From assembly GCA_038145405.1 (NCBI GenBank), contig JAYQPQ010000021.1:1-25127 (forward strand): a DNA stretch of 25,127 nucleotides. The letters are read 5' to 3'. The stretch comes from JAYQPQ01 sp038145405 (GTDB lineage Bacteria > Pseudomonadota > Gammaproteobacteria > Pseudomonadales > GM7GCV1). Positions 1 through 8,339 of this stretch are shown one piece after another; the first letter of the stretch is position 1; every line of letters begins with the position of its first letter. Made by a program: the position numbers and the translations under genes. A model generated the notes under the pieces. The model was not told where the DNA came from, did no database searches, and saw only the letters and a program-made list of their open reading frames with translations.

Positions 1-70
<70 letters not shown>

Positions 71-828
71 ACGGCGGTGGTGCCAACGGCAATAACGCGG
101 CCACCGCACGCTCGGGTGCGGGCCACGGCGTCGACCAGTTGTTGGTCGAGTCGCATCCACTCAGCATGCATGTGATGTTTCTCCAGCTCCTCGACCCGCA
201 TGGGCTGAAAAGTGCCTGCAGCGACGTGCAAGGTAACTTCGGCACGCTCCACACCCCGTGCGGCGAGCTGCTCCAGCAGCGCCTGATCAAAGTGCAGGCC
301 CGCCGTGGGTGCGGCGACGGCACCTGGAACCTGGGCAAAGACCGTCTGGTAACGCTCCTGATCTGTCGTGTCGTCGGGCCGTTCGATATAGGGCGGCAGT
401 GGCATATGGCCAAGGCGGGCCAGCAGATCGAGCCAGTCTTCGCTCGCGATCAGGGTAAAGAACTCGCCTTGACGCTCGCCAACTTCGATCACCGTCTGGT
501 CTTCCAGCAGCAGCGTCGATCCCGGGTTCGGCGACTTGCTGGCTCGCACTTGGGTCAGGGCGCGACCTTCCTGCTGCAAGCGCTCGATGAGGATTTCTGC
601 CTTGCCGCCGGTCGGCTTGCTGGCCTTGAGCCGCGCTGGAATCACGCGCGTGTTGTTAAACACCAGTAGGTCGCCCGGCTCGACCAGATCGAGCAGGGCG
701 GGAAAGCGGGTGTGAAACAGGCCATGCTGGGGATCGAGCACCATTAGCCGGCTATCGCGCCGCTGTGCCAAAGGACGTTGGGCAATCAGGCCCGACGGCA
801 GTTCGTAGTGGAAAGCGGACTTTTTCAC
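71..828 (-). CDS. queA: QueA, S-adenosylmethionine:tRNA ribosyltransferase-isomerase (3' part lost at window edge)
   Basis: QueA transfers and isomerises the ribosyl group of SAM onto preQ1 in the wobble position of GUN-anticodon tRNAs, giving epoxyqueuosine in the cytoplasm. About 252 of roughly 350 residues are present. Diagnostic stretches, N to C, are F-x-Y-E-L-P near the start, LVFNNTRVIPARL, GHMPLPPYIERPDD, YQTVFAQVPGAVAAPTAGLHF, TLHVAAGTFQP and RVIAVGTTAV, after which the frame enters the poly-C run. The GTG start at 826-828 aligns residue for residue with the E. coli start (five residues before the first conserved Phe) and has a GAGAGGG ribosome site about ten bases upstream. It starts 24 bases after the ferredoxin reductase stop, so the two are probably co-transcribed. 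The tgt gene that normally follows would lie outside the window. Confidence 0.95.
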
Positions 829-852
829 CGGCCGGTCAGCCCTCTCTACCGA

Positions 853-1851
853 CTAGAGGTCGACAACCAGACGGTCGCCCTTGGCACGCGAACAGCAAGG
901 CGTAAACAGGCCCCGCTTTTCGCGGTCGGCGCGCGTCAACAACTCGTCGCGATGCTCCACTTCGCCCTCGATCACCTGCGAAATACAGCTACCGCAAATG
1001 CCGTCCTGACAACTGGTTGGTATGTCGATGCCATGCTCCTCGAGCACTTGCACAATGGTCCTGTCAGCGGGCACAGTCAGCGTGACGCCGGATTTGCGAC
1101 ACACCAGCTCAAAGGCATGATCGCCGGATTTGTCGTGAGCTTCGGGGTGGAATTTCTCGCTGTGCACGGCTCCCTCACCCAGCAGCGGCAGCGCCGCCTG
1201 CTCGACCGCCTCAATAAAGGCATTAGGGCCACAGACATATAGGTGGTTTCCGGCCGGCTGCGCCTTGAGCAGGGCGTCCAGATCAAAGCTTGCGCGCCCG
1301 CCCTCATCACTGAAATAACAAGTCACCCTGGAGGCCCAGGGCTGCTGCGCAAGCTCATCGGCATAGGCCGCCCAGGCACGACTGCGGGCGCGATAGACCA
1401 GATCGAAGGGCTTGCCCTGGCGGTGGAGTTGGTGCGCCATGGCCAACAAGGGCGTGATGCCAATTCCACCCGCCAACAACAGGGAATGACTGGCGTCCGG
1501 CGCAAGAGCAAAGTGGTTGCGCGGGCTGCTGATAAGCAACTCACCTCCCACCGCGAGTTGTTCGCATATGCGTTTCGAACCGCCGCGGCCCTTGGGTTCC
1601 AGCAGGACAGCAATAAGGTACCGATCGCGTTGTGCCGGATCGCCGGCCAGCGAATACTGGCGCACCGTCAGCTTGTCCAGAATTAAATCAATGTGGGATC
1701 CGGCTTCCCAGGCCGGCAACTCGGCGCCATCAGCAGTGCGCAACTCCAGCTCCCAGATGGTCTCGGCTACCCGGCGCTTCGCAGCCACCCGCACCAGGTG
1801 TTGGCCCGGGCCCGCCAGGGGGGATTTCTTTCCAAACCACTTTGCAAACAT
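853..1851 (-). CDS. Phthalate-dioxygenase-reductase family flavoprotein (FMN, NADH, 2Fe-2S)
   Basis: A soluble electron-transfer reductase that passes electrons from NAD(P)H through a flavin to a C-terminal plant-type 2Fe-2S domain, usually to feed a Rieske oxygenase (PDR/VanB family). In the 332 residues, the flavin domain carries RQYSL (64-68), the nucleotide domain carries GGIGITP (128-134) and VCGPN (206-210), and the ferredoxin domain has C281, C286, C289 and C319 or C320 (C-x4-C-x2-C spacing, ending FTPCCSRAKGD). This FMN/NAD/ferredoxin order is typical of phthalate dioxygenase reductase and VanB rather than of ferredoxin-first reductases. No oxygenase partner is encoded in the window, so the substrate is unknown. 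The ATG at 1851 has only a weak ribosome site. A minus-strand TACAAT about 40 bases upstream may be its -10 box. Family assignment is firm; role is open. Confidence 0.88.
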   Translation of the reverse strand: MFAKWFGKKSPLAGPGQHLVRVAAKRRVAETIWELELRTADGAELPAWEAGSHIDLILDKLTVRQYSLAGDPAQRDRYLIAVLLEPKGRGGSKRICEQLAVGGELLISSPRNHFALAPDASHSLLLAGGIGITPLLAMAHQLHRQGKPFDLVYRARSRAWAAYADELAQQPWASRVTCYFSDEGGRASFDLDALLKAQPAGNHLYVCGPNAFIEAVEQAALPLLGEGAVHSEKFHPEAHDKSGDHAFELVCRKSGVTLTVPADRTIVQVLEEHGIDIPTSCQDGICGSCISQVIEGEVEHRDELLTRADREKRGLFTPCCSRAKGDRLVVDL

Positions 1852-2067
1852 GAGCTCAAATCCGGTCCGCTATGACTGATGAGGCGCGCTATTGTACTCA
1901 AATGACGAGCTGTTTTCGGTCAGCCAGTATGAAGTCCGAGTGTATTTTTGGAGCCGGGCGAGGAAAAGGATTTATAAATTTTTGCAAGGTAACGCCATCG
2001 TGCTGCCGCTCGGGGGTCAACCCGGAGTACCCTTGGCGCTCAAACGAGCCCTGTAAGGAAAACTTCC
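1852..2067. promoter_or_regulatory. Divergent intergenic region with candidate promoters
   Basis: This 216-base gap separates the reductase (minus) from the sugar dehydrogenase (plus). It contains a minus-strand TACAAT (complement of 1891-1896) placed suitably for the reductase, and a plus-strand TATAAA (1973-1978) inside an A/T-rich patch that could serve the dehydrogenase with a leader of about 80 bases. Neither has a convincing -35 element. No RNA gene or further reading frame with family resemblance was seen. Confidence 0.3.
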
Positions 2068-3234
2068 ATGCGCCAAACTCGTCAACCTCAGCGCCTGATC
2101 ACATTGCCGCTCTTAAAGTCGGTATTGTTCAGCGGTGCACTTATGCTCAGCCAGACTGCCCTGAGCCAAAGCGATTTTCGGCCGGTCACGGTGGCCGAAG
2201 GACTGATGCAACCCTGGTCCATGGCCTGGCTGCCGAATGGCGACATGCTTGTCACGGAGAAACCAGGACGCCTGCGCATTCTGCGCGATGGCCAGCTGCT
2301 GCCCGAACCGCTAGCCGGCACGCCCGAAGTCTTTTATCAGGGTCAGGGCGGGCTGTTCGATGTGGTGCCGCACCCCGACTTTGCCAGCAACCAGCTAATT
2401 TACTTGAGCTATTCGCGCGCATCCGGCGATGGCTCCACCACTGCTGTGGTGCGCGGCCGCCTGCAAAACGATCGCCTGGTTGACGTGACGGAAATCTTTG
2501 CCGCACAGGCGAATGGCCGCAGTCACTATGGTGGTCGCATGGCATTTGACGCCAACAACTATCTCTTTCTCACACTCGGCGATCGTCAGGCTCCCCCGAG
2601 TGGCAACCTGAGAGCGCATCCTGCTCAGGATCCGTCCAATCACCAGGGTGTGGTGGTGCGACTGCTGGAGGATGGCAGCGTGCCGGCCGACAATCCCTTT
2701 GTGGGGCAAGCCGGCTTTCTGCCGGAAATCTGGAGCTACGGCCATCGTAATCCCCAAGGGCTGGCGTTCGACCCGCTGACGGGCACACTCTGGGAAACCG
2801 AACACGGGCCGCAGGGAGGTGACGAACTCAATCGCATCCAACCTACCAACAACTACGGCTGGCCCGTGATCGGCTACGGCGTGAACTACGGCGGCGCCAC
2901 CATTCATGGCGCAACCGCTGCCGAAGGCCTGACCCAGCCGGTCCACTATTGGGTGCCTTCTATCGCAACATCTGGGCTTATGATTTACACCGGTGACGCC
3001 TTCCCCGCCTGGCAGGGCAATATTTTTTCCGGGGGAATGGCCGGATTGCAGCTGGCCCGGCTGACGCTGGACGAGAGCCGTCAGCAGGTGGTTGCCGAGG
3101 AGACTCTGCTCAGCGGCCTGGGCCGCATTCGCGATGTGCGGCAGGGCCCCGATGGCTTTATTTACCTGGCACTGGAAGACCGCGGCGGCAATGCCACCAC
3201 GGCTATCGTCCGACTCGAGCCCGCTATGCCCTGA
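2068..3234 (+). CDS. Exported PQQ-dependent aldose sugar dehydrogenase (YliI/Asd-like)
   Basis: A periplasmic six-bladed beta-propeller of the soluble glucose/sorbosone dehydrogenase family, oxidising aldose sugars with pyrroloquinoline quinone as cofactor. The 388 residues begin with a basic N terminus and a hydrophobic segment (about 12-30), with a likely signal-peptidase site near residues 33-34. Family signatures follow: PWSMAWLPNGDMLVTEKPGRL (49-69), GGLFDVVPHPDF (94-105), HYGG with candidate catalytic H153, NHQG (191-194), EIWSYGHRNPQGLAFDP (220-236), EHGPQGGDELN (245-255) and NNYGWP (261-266). Length and motif order match E. coli YliI. AAGGA about ten bases upstream supports the ATG. 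No PQQ biosynthesis genes are nearby, so the cofactor may be imported or made elsewhere. Substrate cannot be read from the sequence. Confidence 0.92.
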   Translation: MRQTRQPQRLITLPLLKSVLFSGALMLSQTALSQSDFRPVTVAEGLMQPWSMAWLPNGDMLVTEKPGRLRILRDGQLLPEPLAGTPEVFYQGQGGLFDVVPHPDFASNQLIYLSYSRASGDGSTTAVVRGRLQNDRLVDVTEIFAAQANGRSHYGGRMAFDANNYLFLTLGDRQAPPSGNLRAHPAQDPSNHQGVVVRLLEDGSVPADNPFVGQAGFLPEIWSYGHRNPQGLAFDPLTGTLWETEHGPQGGDELNRIQPTNNYGWPVIGYGVNYGGATIHGATAAEGLTQPVHYWVPSIATSGLMIYTGDAFPAWQGNIFSGGMAGLQLARLTLDESRQQVVAEETLLSGLGRIRDVRQGPDGFIYLALEDRGGNATTAIVRLEPAMP

Positions 3235-3241
3235 AAGCGCG

Positions 3242-3270
3242 CTGGACGACAGTCGGCGCGCTGCTATAAT
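3242..3270 (+). promoter_or_regulatory. Promoter of tRNA-Leu
   Basis: A perfect TATAAT lies at 3265-3270, 18 bases before the first base of the mature tRNA, so transcription would start about 12 bases upstream of it. The -35 is poor (around CTGGAC, 3242-3247). The bases after the -10 (CGCCGCCC) form a GC-rich discriminator, as expected for stringently controlled stable-RNA promoters. Confidence 0.65.
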
Positions 3271-3288
3271 CGCCGCCCTGCTATCTAA

Positions 3289-3374
3289 GCCAGAGTGGCG
3301 GAACTGGTAGACGCGCTAGACTCAAAATCTGGTGTCCTCTGGACGTGTGGGTTCGAGTCCCACCTCTGGTACCA
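3289..3374 (+). tRNA. tRNA-Leu (anticodon CAA)
   Basis: An 86-base class II tRNA folds fully: acceptor stem GCCAGAG with CTCTGGT (one terminal G-U pair), D-loop GGTAGAC, anticodon stem CTAGA/TCTGG enclosing loop CTCAAAA with CAA at 3323-3325, long variable arm with stem GTCC/GGAC, T-arm GTGGG-TTCGAGT-CCCAC, discriminator A and a genome-encoded CCA end. The long variable arm and the CAA anticodon (UUG codons) identify leucine. It stands alone between a sugar dehydrogenase and a convergent hypothetical gene, with its own promoter. Confidence 0.97.
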
Positions 3375-3375
3375 A

Positions 3376-3403
3376 ATCCACCCACCCCTGAGGGGCGGTG
3401 GAT
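3376..3403. terminator. Hairpin after tRNA-Leu
   Basis: An inverted repeat pairs ATCCACC (3376-3382) with GGTGGAT (3397-3403) and CCCC (3385-3388) with GGGG (3392-3395) around a TGA loop, with a small internal mismatch. It follows the tRNA CCA end by one base and reaches the stop codon of the convergent gene. It lacks a T-run, so it may be a processing or stop structure rather than a classic intrinsic terminator. Confidence 0.5.
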
Positions 3404-3942
3404 CACAGGCTCTTAAGGCTGGCAGGTCGGCTGGATCCACCTGAATCTGTGATGCCGATAAAAACCGATCCCATCGCATCCATGGCCTGCATCGAGCCCT
3501 TGAGGCTGAAGCGCGTTAGTTGAAAGGTGCCGTCGTCCAGCGCCATAGCCACGCCGATTTGGCCAGTTTCCCGCACCAGGGGATCGAGCAGATCGTAGTC
3601 GGAAAAAATATAAACCCACAAATTCTCATAGGTGTGTGAGCAGTAAATTTCTGCCGCCTGCACATAGTTGCCGTTGATCAGCACCGGATAGTTATCTCCT
3701 TCCACACATTCGACATCCTGAGCAATAAAGTAGATGCAGGTTTCGGTATCGAAGAAACAAAACTCACCGAGCATCATGCCTTCATCGCTGTTCGTAGCGG
3801 CCCAGAGATAGGTGGCATCTTCGGCGTAGCCCCACTCCCAATCACCCACCAGGTTTTGCGCCTGGCTCGGCAAGGAAAGCAGCAAAGGAATAAAAAGCAG
3901 GGGGACAGAGAGCAAGGTGTAAGACCGAGAGCGAAACTTCAT
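3403..3942 (-). CDS. Small secreted protein of unknown function
   Basis: I do not recognise the family. The 179-residue product has a clear signal peptide: basic MKFRSRS start, hydrophobic core about 9-25, and a likely cut after S-Q-A at residue 28. The mature part has four cysteines (C62, C69, C79, C101), which could form two disulfides in the periplasm, and is rich in aromatic and acidic residues (for example DWEWGYAEDATYLW, 34-47). No lipobox or membrane segment is seen beyond the signal. A strong AAGGAGG site six bases before the ATG supports expression and this start. The stop codon lies in the hairpin following tRNA-Leu. It is divergent from the RDD gene across about 130 bases. Reality of the gene is likely; function unknown. 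Confidence 0.75.
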   Translation of the reverse strand: MKFRSRSYTLLSVPLLFIPLLLSLPSQAQNLVGDWEWGYAEDATYLWAATNSDEGMMLGEFCFFDTETCIYFIAQDVECVEGDNYPVLINGNYVQAAEIYCSHTYENLWVYIFSDYDLLDPLVRETGQIGVAMALDDGTFQLTRFSLKGSMQAMDAMGSVFIGITDSGGSSRPASLKSL

Positions 3943-4072
3943 GGGAGGCCTCCTTCGCCTGGGCAGCTGCCAAGCGCACGTGGTAATAGCTCTATTATTC
4001 TCCAGAACGTGCCGTTGTCCATGGGCAAAGCGCAGACCGCCTGTGTTGGTGCAGCTCTCGCCAGCCAGTAGA

Positions 4073-4684
4073 ATGCCCCAGTTTGCATCCGCCGGAACTT
4101 ACCCCGTGTCCCCAGCCGAGCTTCAGTCTCTACCCAACGCCAGCCTGGCCAAGCGCCTGCTTTCGACGCTGTACGATGTGTTCCCGCTGTTCGGTGTGGC
4201 CTTTCTTTACACCGCGCTAGCGATGGTGATTGCAGCACAATTCGGCGTGGAGCAGACCCACTTGACCACGGAACAGGTCGGCGACAATCTGGTGATGCGA
4301 GCCGACGACCAATTCCAGCCTGCCCTGCATGGAGCTATCTATCAGCTGGGTATGGGCATTTCTCTGCTGGCCTTTTATACCTTTTTCTGGCGGCGCAGCG
4401 GTCAGACGCTGGGCATGCAAGCCTGGCGTATCCGCCTGATTCGCGCCGATGGACGACCTCTGGATGTGAAGACCTGTCTCGGGCGAGCAGTGCTGGGCGT
4501 GCTTGCCCTTTTTCTGCTAGGTATCGGCTACCTCTGGATTCCCTTTAATAAGCGGCGTCTGGCGTTGCACGATCTGGCCACCGGCACACGTGTAGTGCAA
4601 CTTCCCAAACCGCAGAAGTCCCGCGCGGGCGAGGCGCCTTCAGTTGCGCCGCAGAGAGAGCAGCCAGCCGATCAGAGCAGTTAA
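4073..4684 (+). CDS. RDD family integral membrane protein
   Basis: A 203-residue polytopic inner-membrane protein of the RDD family (molecular function mostly unestablished; some members are linked to ion transport or stress). The family-naming residues are probably R28 and D35 in the RLLSTLYDVF stretch and D167 in LHDLATGTRVV. Three hydrophobic segments lie near 36-57, 88-106 and 138-158, and RRSGQTLGMQAWRIRLI (107-123) is the conserved cytoplasmic loop. The ATG at 4073 was chosen over an in-frame ATG at 3941, which would add 44 residues without family resemblance and overlap the divergent gene's start. The 3' end overlaps lptG by 45 bases on opposite strands. An RDD gene beside lptG is also familiar from Pseudomonas-type genomes. 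The tail after about residue 178 is charged and low in complexity. Confidence 0.88.
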   Translation: MPQFASAGTYPVSPAELQSLPNASLAKRLLSTLYDVFPLFGVAFLYTALAMVIAAQFGVEQTHLTTEQVGDNLVMRADDQFQPALHGAIYQLGMGISLLAFYTFFWRRSGQTLGMQAWRIRLIRADGRPLDVKTCLGRAVLGVLALFLLGIGYLWIPFNKRRLALHDLATGTRVVQLPKPQKSRAGEAPSVAPQREQPADQSS

Positions 4685-5695
4685 CAGAATCGGCGCTCCC
4701 ACCGCCATCCAAGCCGGGAATCCCCAGATCACCGAAGCCGGCCCCAGGATGTCCTGGGCCACCTGAAACACCACGGCAATGATGACGCCGATAAAGATGC
4801 GCTGGCCCATCGAGGCCTGGCGGTTGGAACCGTACACAAAGGACAAGCCGATCAGCACTAGCGCGGCAACGCTCAGCGGCTGCAGCACCTGCCGCCAATA
4901 GGCAACCTGGTAGGGTCCCGCCAGCGGGCTGGCCGCACCCAGATAGAGTGAGTAATCCTGCAAATCGGCAATCGACAGCTGGTGCGGCTCCAGTGAGGCC
5001 ATGTTAAGCAGCTCGGGCGTCAGGTCGGTTTCCCAGCGACGCGATGCGGCGCTCTCACCGCGCGTCTGATCGGCCTCGATAAAGGTTTCTGCCACTCCCT
5101 CCTCCAGCCAATAACTGCCCTGATATTTGGCGCGATCGGCGAAACTGATATGTACCAGACGGTTGTCCTCGACCTGGTAGCGCGACAGGCCGAAAAGAAT
5201 ACCGCCCGGGTACACGGCGTTGGCGTGAATAAACTCGGCGCCATCGCGGAACCACAAACCGGTTTCCTCAACTTGCGCCTGGTCGCCGCGCAGCAAGTCC
5301 TTGCGGCTTTCGGCGATCTGTTCCATCTGCGGCGCCAGATATTCCGCCACCATCATGGCGACAAAGATCATCATCAGCACCGGCTTCATCACGATCCAGA
5401 ACAGCTTAAGCTTGGAAAACCCGGCCCCGCGAATCACCGTAATTTCGCTGCGACTGGCCAGGGTACCGATTCCCACCAGGCAGCCGATCAGGGCGGCAAA
5501 GCCAAGATAGTCCACCGCGCTGCCCGGAATTTTCAGCGTCACATAGATGAGCGCTTGGCCAATGTTGTAGCGACTGCGCAGATCGGCGGTCTGATCGATC
5601 AGATCGCTGACGGTGTCCAGTGCCAATATCACCAGTAGCACCATGAGCACGGCGCTCCAGACTGTGCCGGCAATATAGCGGTCGAGTGTTTTCAT
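4640..5695 (-). CDS. lptG: LptG, LPS export permease subunit
   Basis: LptG pairs with LptF in the inner membrane and, driven by the LptB ATPase, extracts lipopolysaccharide for delivery to the LptC-LptA bridge. The 351-residue product starts MKTLDRYIAGTVW, close to E. coli LptG, and has the expected plan: N-terminal transmembrane segments (about 12-30, 55-80 and 98-120), a periplasmic jellyroll-like domain (about 125-270) and three C-terminal segments (about 270-290, 298-320, 328-348). SRSEITVIRGAGFSKLKL (82-99) is the conserved cytoplasmic coupling region. Its ATG overlaps the lptF stop by four bases (ATGA), implying translational coupling. The gene ends inside the convergent RDD gene. LptB is not in this window. 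Confidence 0.96.
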   Translation of the reverse strand: MKTLDRYIAGTVWSAVLMVLLVILALDTVSDLIDQTADLRSRYNIGQALIYVTLKIPGSAVDYLGFAALIGCLVGIGTLASRSEITVIRGAGFSKLKLFWIVMKPVLMMIFVAMMVAEYLAPQMEQIAESRKDLLRGDQAQVEETGLWFRDGAEFIHANAVYPGGILFGLSRYQVEDNRLVHISFADRAKYQGSYWLEEGVAETFIEADQTRGESAASRRWETDLTPELLNMASLEPHQLSIADLQDYSLYLGAASPLAGPYQVAYWRQVLQPLSVAALVLIGLSFVYGSNRQASMGQRIFIGVIIAVVFQVAQDILGPASVIWGFPAWMAVGAPILLTALIGWLLSLRRN

Positions 5696-6771
5696 CGGCG
5701 TGCACCCATCTTCAGGCGCAAGCTGGGCCAGGCCAGCATTAGCAGACCCAGCAGCAGGAAGGCCAGATGCAGAGCGCCAAAACCGAGCAGGCCAAATTCT
5801 GCACCCTGGGTTACTTCGTCGCGCAGGGCGCTGAGCCCCAGGGTATAGAGCATATAAAGCCCGATGGCGGGCAGCAGACGCATGGCACGCCCCTGGCGCG
5901 GTTGGGTGCGACTTAGCGGCTGCGCCAGCAGGGCCAGCAGGATCACCATCAGCGGCAGCGACAGGCGCCAGCCCAGTTCGGCTTCGCCCGCCGGCGTATC
6001 CAGACCGAAGAGTTGCGGCAAAAGCAAGGTTTGCTCGTCCGAGAGTTTGGTGTTTTGCGGCTGGTTGTCAGCCAGCAGTTGGGCGTAGCTGGCAAACTCG
6101 GTGACGCGAAAATCTGCCCGACCGGGCAAGCCCTCGTAGCGTCGGCCATCCTCCAGCACAAAGTAGAAGCCGCCGTTCTCGTCATAGCGCTGCAAGCCGC
6201 GCTGCGCCAGGGTGACTGCCTGCTCGGCCTGATCGGCGCGACTGACAAAGACATCCAGCATCTGCTCGCGATCTTCCGACATCTGCTGTGAATAAATGGA
6301 GCGGCGCCCATCCTGTAGGCTGTAGAAGCGCCCCGGCGTCACGTTGCTCATCTCGCTTTGCAGCCCGTGGCTGGCAATCAATTCATTGACGTAGGAGCCG
6401 CCGCGCGGCGAGACAAAGAAACTGAACAGCGCAATGACTAGCGCGACAAAGAGGGCGCAGGACAAGGTGATGCTGACCAGACGACCGGGGCCAACACCGC
6501 CCGCCTGCATCACCACCAGCTCGTTGTTTTCCTGCTGTTGTCCCAAGGCGATCAGAACGCCAAGAAAGAGCGATAACGGCAGCACCAGCTCGAGGTATTC
6601 AGGGATGCGCGCCAGCAGAATGGGAAATACCAGATCAGCGGCCAGGCGTCCGGTGGCGGCATCGGCGATATAGCTCGACAGGCGCCCGCTCAACACCACC
6701 AGCAACAACACCAGGGTTATTACGAAGGTGGTCAGCAGAATGTCTCGCGCCAGATAACGGGCAATGATCAT
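5692..6771 (-). CDS. lptF: LptF, LPS export permease subunit
   Basis: LptF is the partner of LptG in the LptB2FG transporter that lifts LPS from the inner membrane. The 359-residue protein begins MIIARYLARDIL, like E. coli LptF (MIIIRYLVRE). Hydrophobic segments occur near 13-30, 48-75 and 100-122, followed by a periplasmic domain (about 125-265) and three C-terminal segments. The diagnostic loop SRTQPRQGRAMRLLPAIGLYMLY lies near 285-307. It is the first gene of the lptF-lptG pair, divergent from pepA across 98 bases. No strong Shine-Dalgarno is seen before the ATG, but homology fixes the start. Confidence 0.96.
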   Translation of the reverse strand: MIIARYLARDILLTTFVITLVLLLVVLSGRLSSYIADAATGRLAADLVFPILLARIPEYLELVLPLSLFLGVLIALGQQQENNELVVMQAGGVGPGRLVSITLSCALFVALVIALFSFFVSPRGGSYVNELIASHGLQSEMSNVTPGRFYSLQDGRRSIYSQQMSEDREQMLDVFVSRADQAEQAVTLAQRGLQRYDENGGFYFVLEDGRRYEGLPGRADFRVTEFASYAQLLADNQPQNTKLSDEQTLLLPQLFGLDTPAGEAELGWRLSLPLMVILLALLAQPLSRTQPRQGRAMRLLPAIGLYMLYTLGLSALRDEVTQGAEFGLLGFGALHLAFLLLGLLMLAWPSLRLKMGARR

Positions 6772-6803
6772 GGGCTAGGAGTCCGATTCACTTCAGCAAG
6801 CCG

Positions 6804-6832
6804 TTTAGTCGGAAGCAAGGATAGCCTAAACT
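6804..6832 (+). promoter_or_regulatory. Candidate pepA promoter
   Basis: TTTAGT (6804-6809) and TAAACT (6827-6832) are separated by exactly 17 bases and sit about 37 bases before the pepA ATG, in the 98-base space between divergent lptF and pepA. Both boxes deviate from consensus, so this is a plausible rather than certain sigma-70 promoter. Confidence 0.4.
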
Positions 6833-6869
6833 AGCTGCCTTCGCCGACTCGCAACAGCAGACACTTGCC

Positions 6870-8339
6870 ATGAAATTTTCCTTGTTTCATACCGCCCTGG
6901 CCGATGCCGCCGCCGACTCCCTGGTCGTCTTTGTCAACAAGGCGGGAACCCCTACCCAGGCATTGCCTTCCAAGGCACTGGCCAGCCGCGTCGAACACCT
7001 GGTCGCCAGCGGCCATCTGGGCGAGACGCTGGGCAGCGTGCTGAGCGTGCCGCTGGATCAGCCGCTGAAACAGGCGAGCAGTCTGACCCTGGTGCGCCTC
7101 GGCAAGGATACGCTGAGCGTGCAGGAGTTCGAGCGGTCGACCAGGTCGCTCGCGGCGCATCTGGCGCGCGGGCCTGCCAAAACCTGTGCGCTGGATCCAA
7201 CCGGCATTGCGGTGCAGGGCAAAGACGACGAGTGGGTCACGCTGCGTCTCCCCGCCCTTCTGCTGAAGGCCACCTATCAGTTTCAGGAGTTCAAATCCAA
7301 GAAAAAGCCCAAGTCAAAATGGCAGGCTTGCTTGCTGCTGACGCCCGACGAGAAGCGCTACAAGCAGGCGCTGAAGACCGGGGTGGCCACCGGCCTAGGC
7401 GTGAACTATACGCGCGATCTGGGCAACCGCCCCGGCAATACCTGCACGCCCAGCCATCTGGTCGAGGAGGCCGAAGCCCTGGCCGGTCGTTTCGACAATG
7501 TGGCGCTGAATGTGCTCGATGAAAATGCCATGGCTGAGCAGGGCATGGGGTCCTTCCTGTCGGTGTCAGCGGGATCCGAACAACCGGCCTACCTGATTCA
7601 TCTGACCTATCGCGGCGGCAAGGCCGATCAGGCTCCCATCGGGCTGGTCGGCAAGGGCATCACCTTTGATACCGGCGGTATTTCGTTGAAACCGGGTGCC
7701 GCTATGGACGAGATGAAATACGACATGTGCGGTGCTGCTACTGTCCTGGGCGTGATGCAAATTGCCGCCAGTCTGAAATGGCCGATTAATATCGAGGGCT
7801 TTATTGCAGCCGCCGAGAACATGCCCAGCGGCAAGGCCACCAAGCCCGGCGATATCGTCACCAGCAAGGCCGGCAAAACCATCGAAGTGCTGAACACCGA
7901 CGCTGAGGGCCGGCTGGTGCTGTGCGATACCCTGACCTACGCTCAGGAATTCAAACCCGATGTGTTGATCGACATCGCTACCCTGACTGGCGCCTGCGTC
8001 ATTGCCCTGGGCTCGCATGCCTCCGGCCTTTATGCCAATCAGGACGAACTGGCCGAGGCACTGCTGTCTGCCGGGCAGGACACGGGCGACCGCGCCTGGC
8101 GCATGCCGCTCTGGCCGGAATACACCAAGCAGCTGGAAAGTCCCTTTGCTGATCTGGGAAACATTGGCGGCCGCGAAGCGGGCAGCGTCACTGCCGCCTG
8201 TTTCCTCGCTGAGTTCACCAAGAAGTGTCACTGGGCACACCTGGATATCGCCGGCACGGCCTGGACCAGCGGCGGCAACAAGGGTGCTACGGGACGACCC
8301 GTCGAATTGCTCAGCGAGTACATTCGCCAGCGCCTGTGA
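6870..8339 (+). CDS. pepA: PepA, leucyl aminopeptidase (M17)
   Basis: A cytoplasmic hexameric dimetal aminopeptidase that removes N-terminal residues from peptides; in E. coli the same protein also binds DNA for site-specific recombination and regulates carAB. The 489-residue product carries the complete M17 active site: K262 and D267 in VGKGITFDTGG, K274, D285 in MKYDMCGAA, and D344, E346, R348 in NTDAEGRL. These are offset by eight from the E. coli ligands (K270, D275, D293, D352, E354, R356). The N-terminal domain (1-about 160) is more divergent and has a lysine-rich patch FKSKKKPKSK (141-150). The ATG is fixed by homology; no strong ribosome site is seen. It overlaps holC by four bases. 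Confidence 0.97.
   Translation: MKFSLFHTALADAAADSLVVFVNKAGTPTQALPSKALASRVEHLVASGHLGETLGSVLSVPLDQPLKQASSLTLVRLGKDTLSVQEFERSTRSLAAHLARGPAKTCALDPTGIAVQGKDDEWVTLRLPALLLKATYQFQEFKSKKKPKSKWQACLLLTPDEKRYKQALKTGVATGLGVNYTRDLGNRPGNTCTPSHLVEEAEALAGRFDNVALNVLDENAMAEQGMGSFLSVSAGSEQPAYLIHLTYRGGKADQAPIGLVGKGITFDTGGISLKPGAAMDEMKYDMCGAATVLGVMQIAASLKWPINIEGFIAAAENMPSGKATKPGDIVTSKAGKTIEVLNTDAEGRLVLCDTLTYAQEFKPDVLIDIATLTGACVIALGSHASGLYANQDELAEALLSAGQDTGDRAWRMPLWPEYTKQLESPFADLGNIGGREAGSVTAACFLAEFTKKCHWAHLDIAGTAWTSGGNKGATGRPVELLSEYIRQRL

Noticed and set aside
3376..3403. tRNA 3' end as an integration (att) site
   Set aside because: No integrase and no second copy of the tRNA 3' end was seen in the window; the inverted repeat is simply a hairpin.
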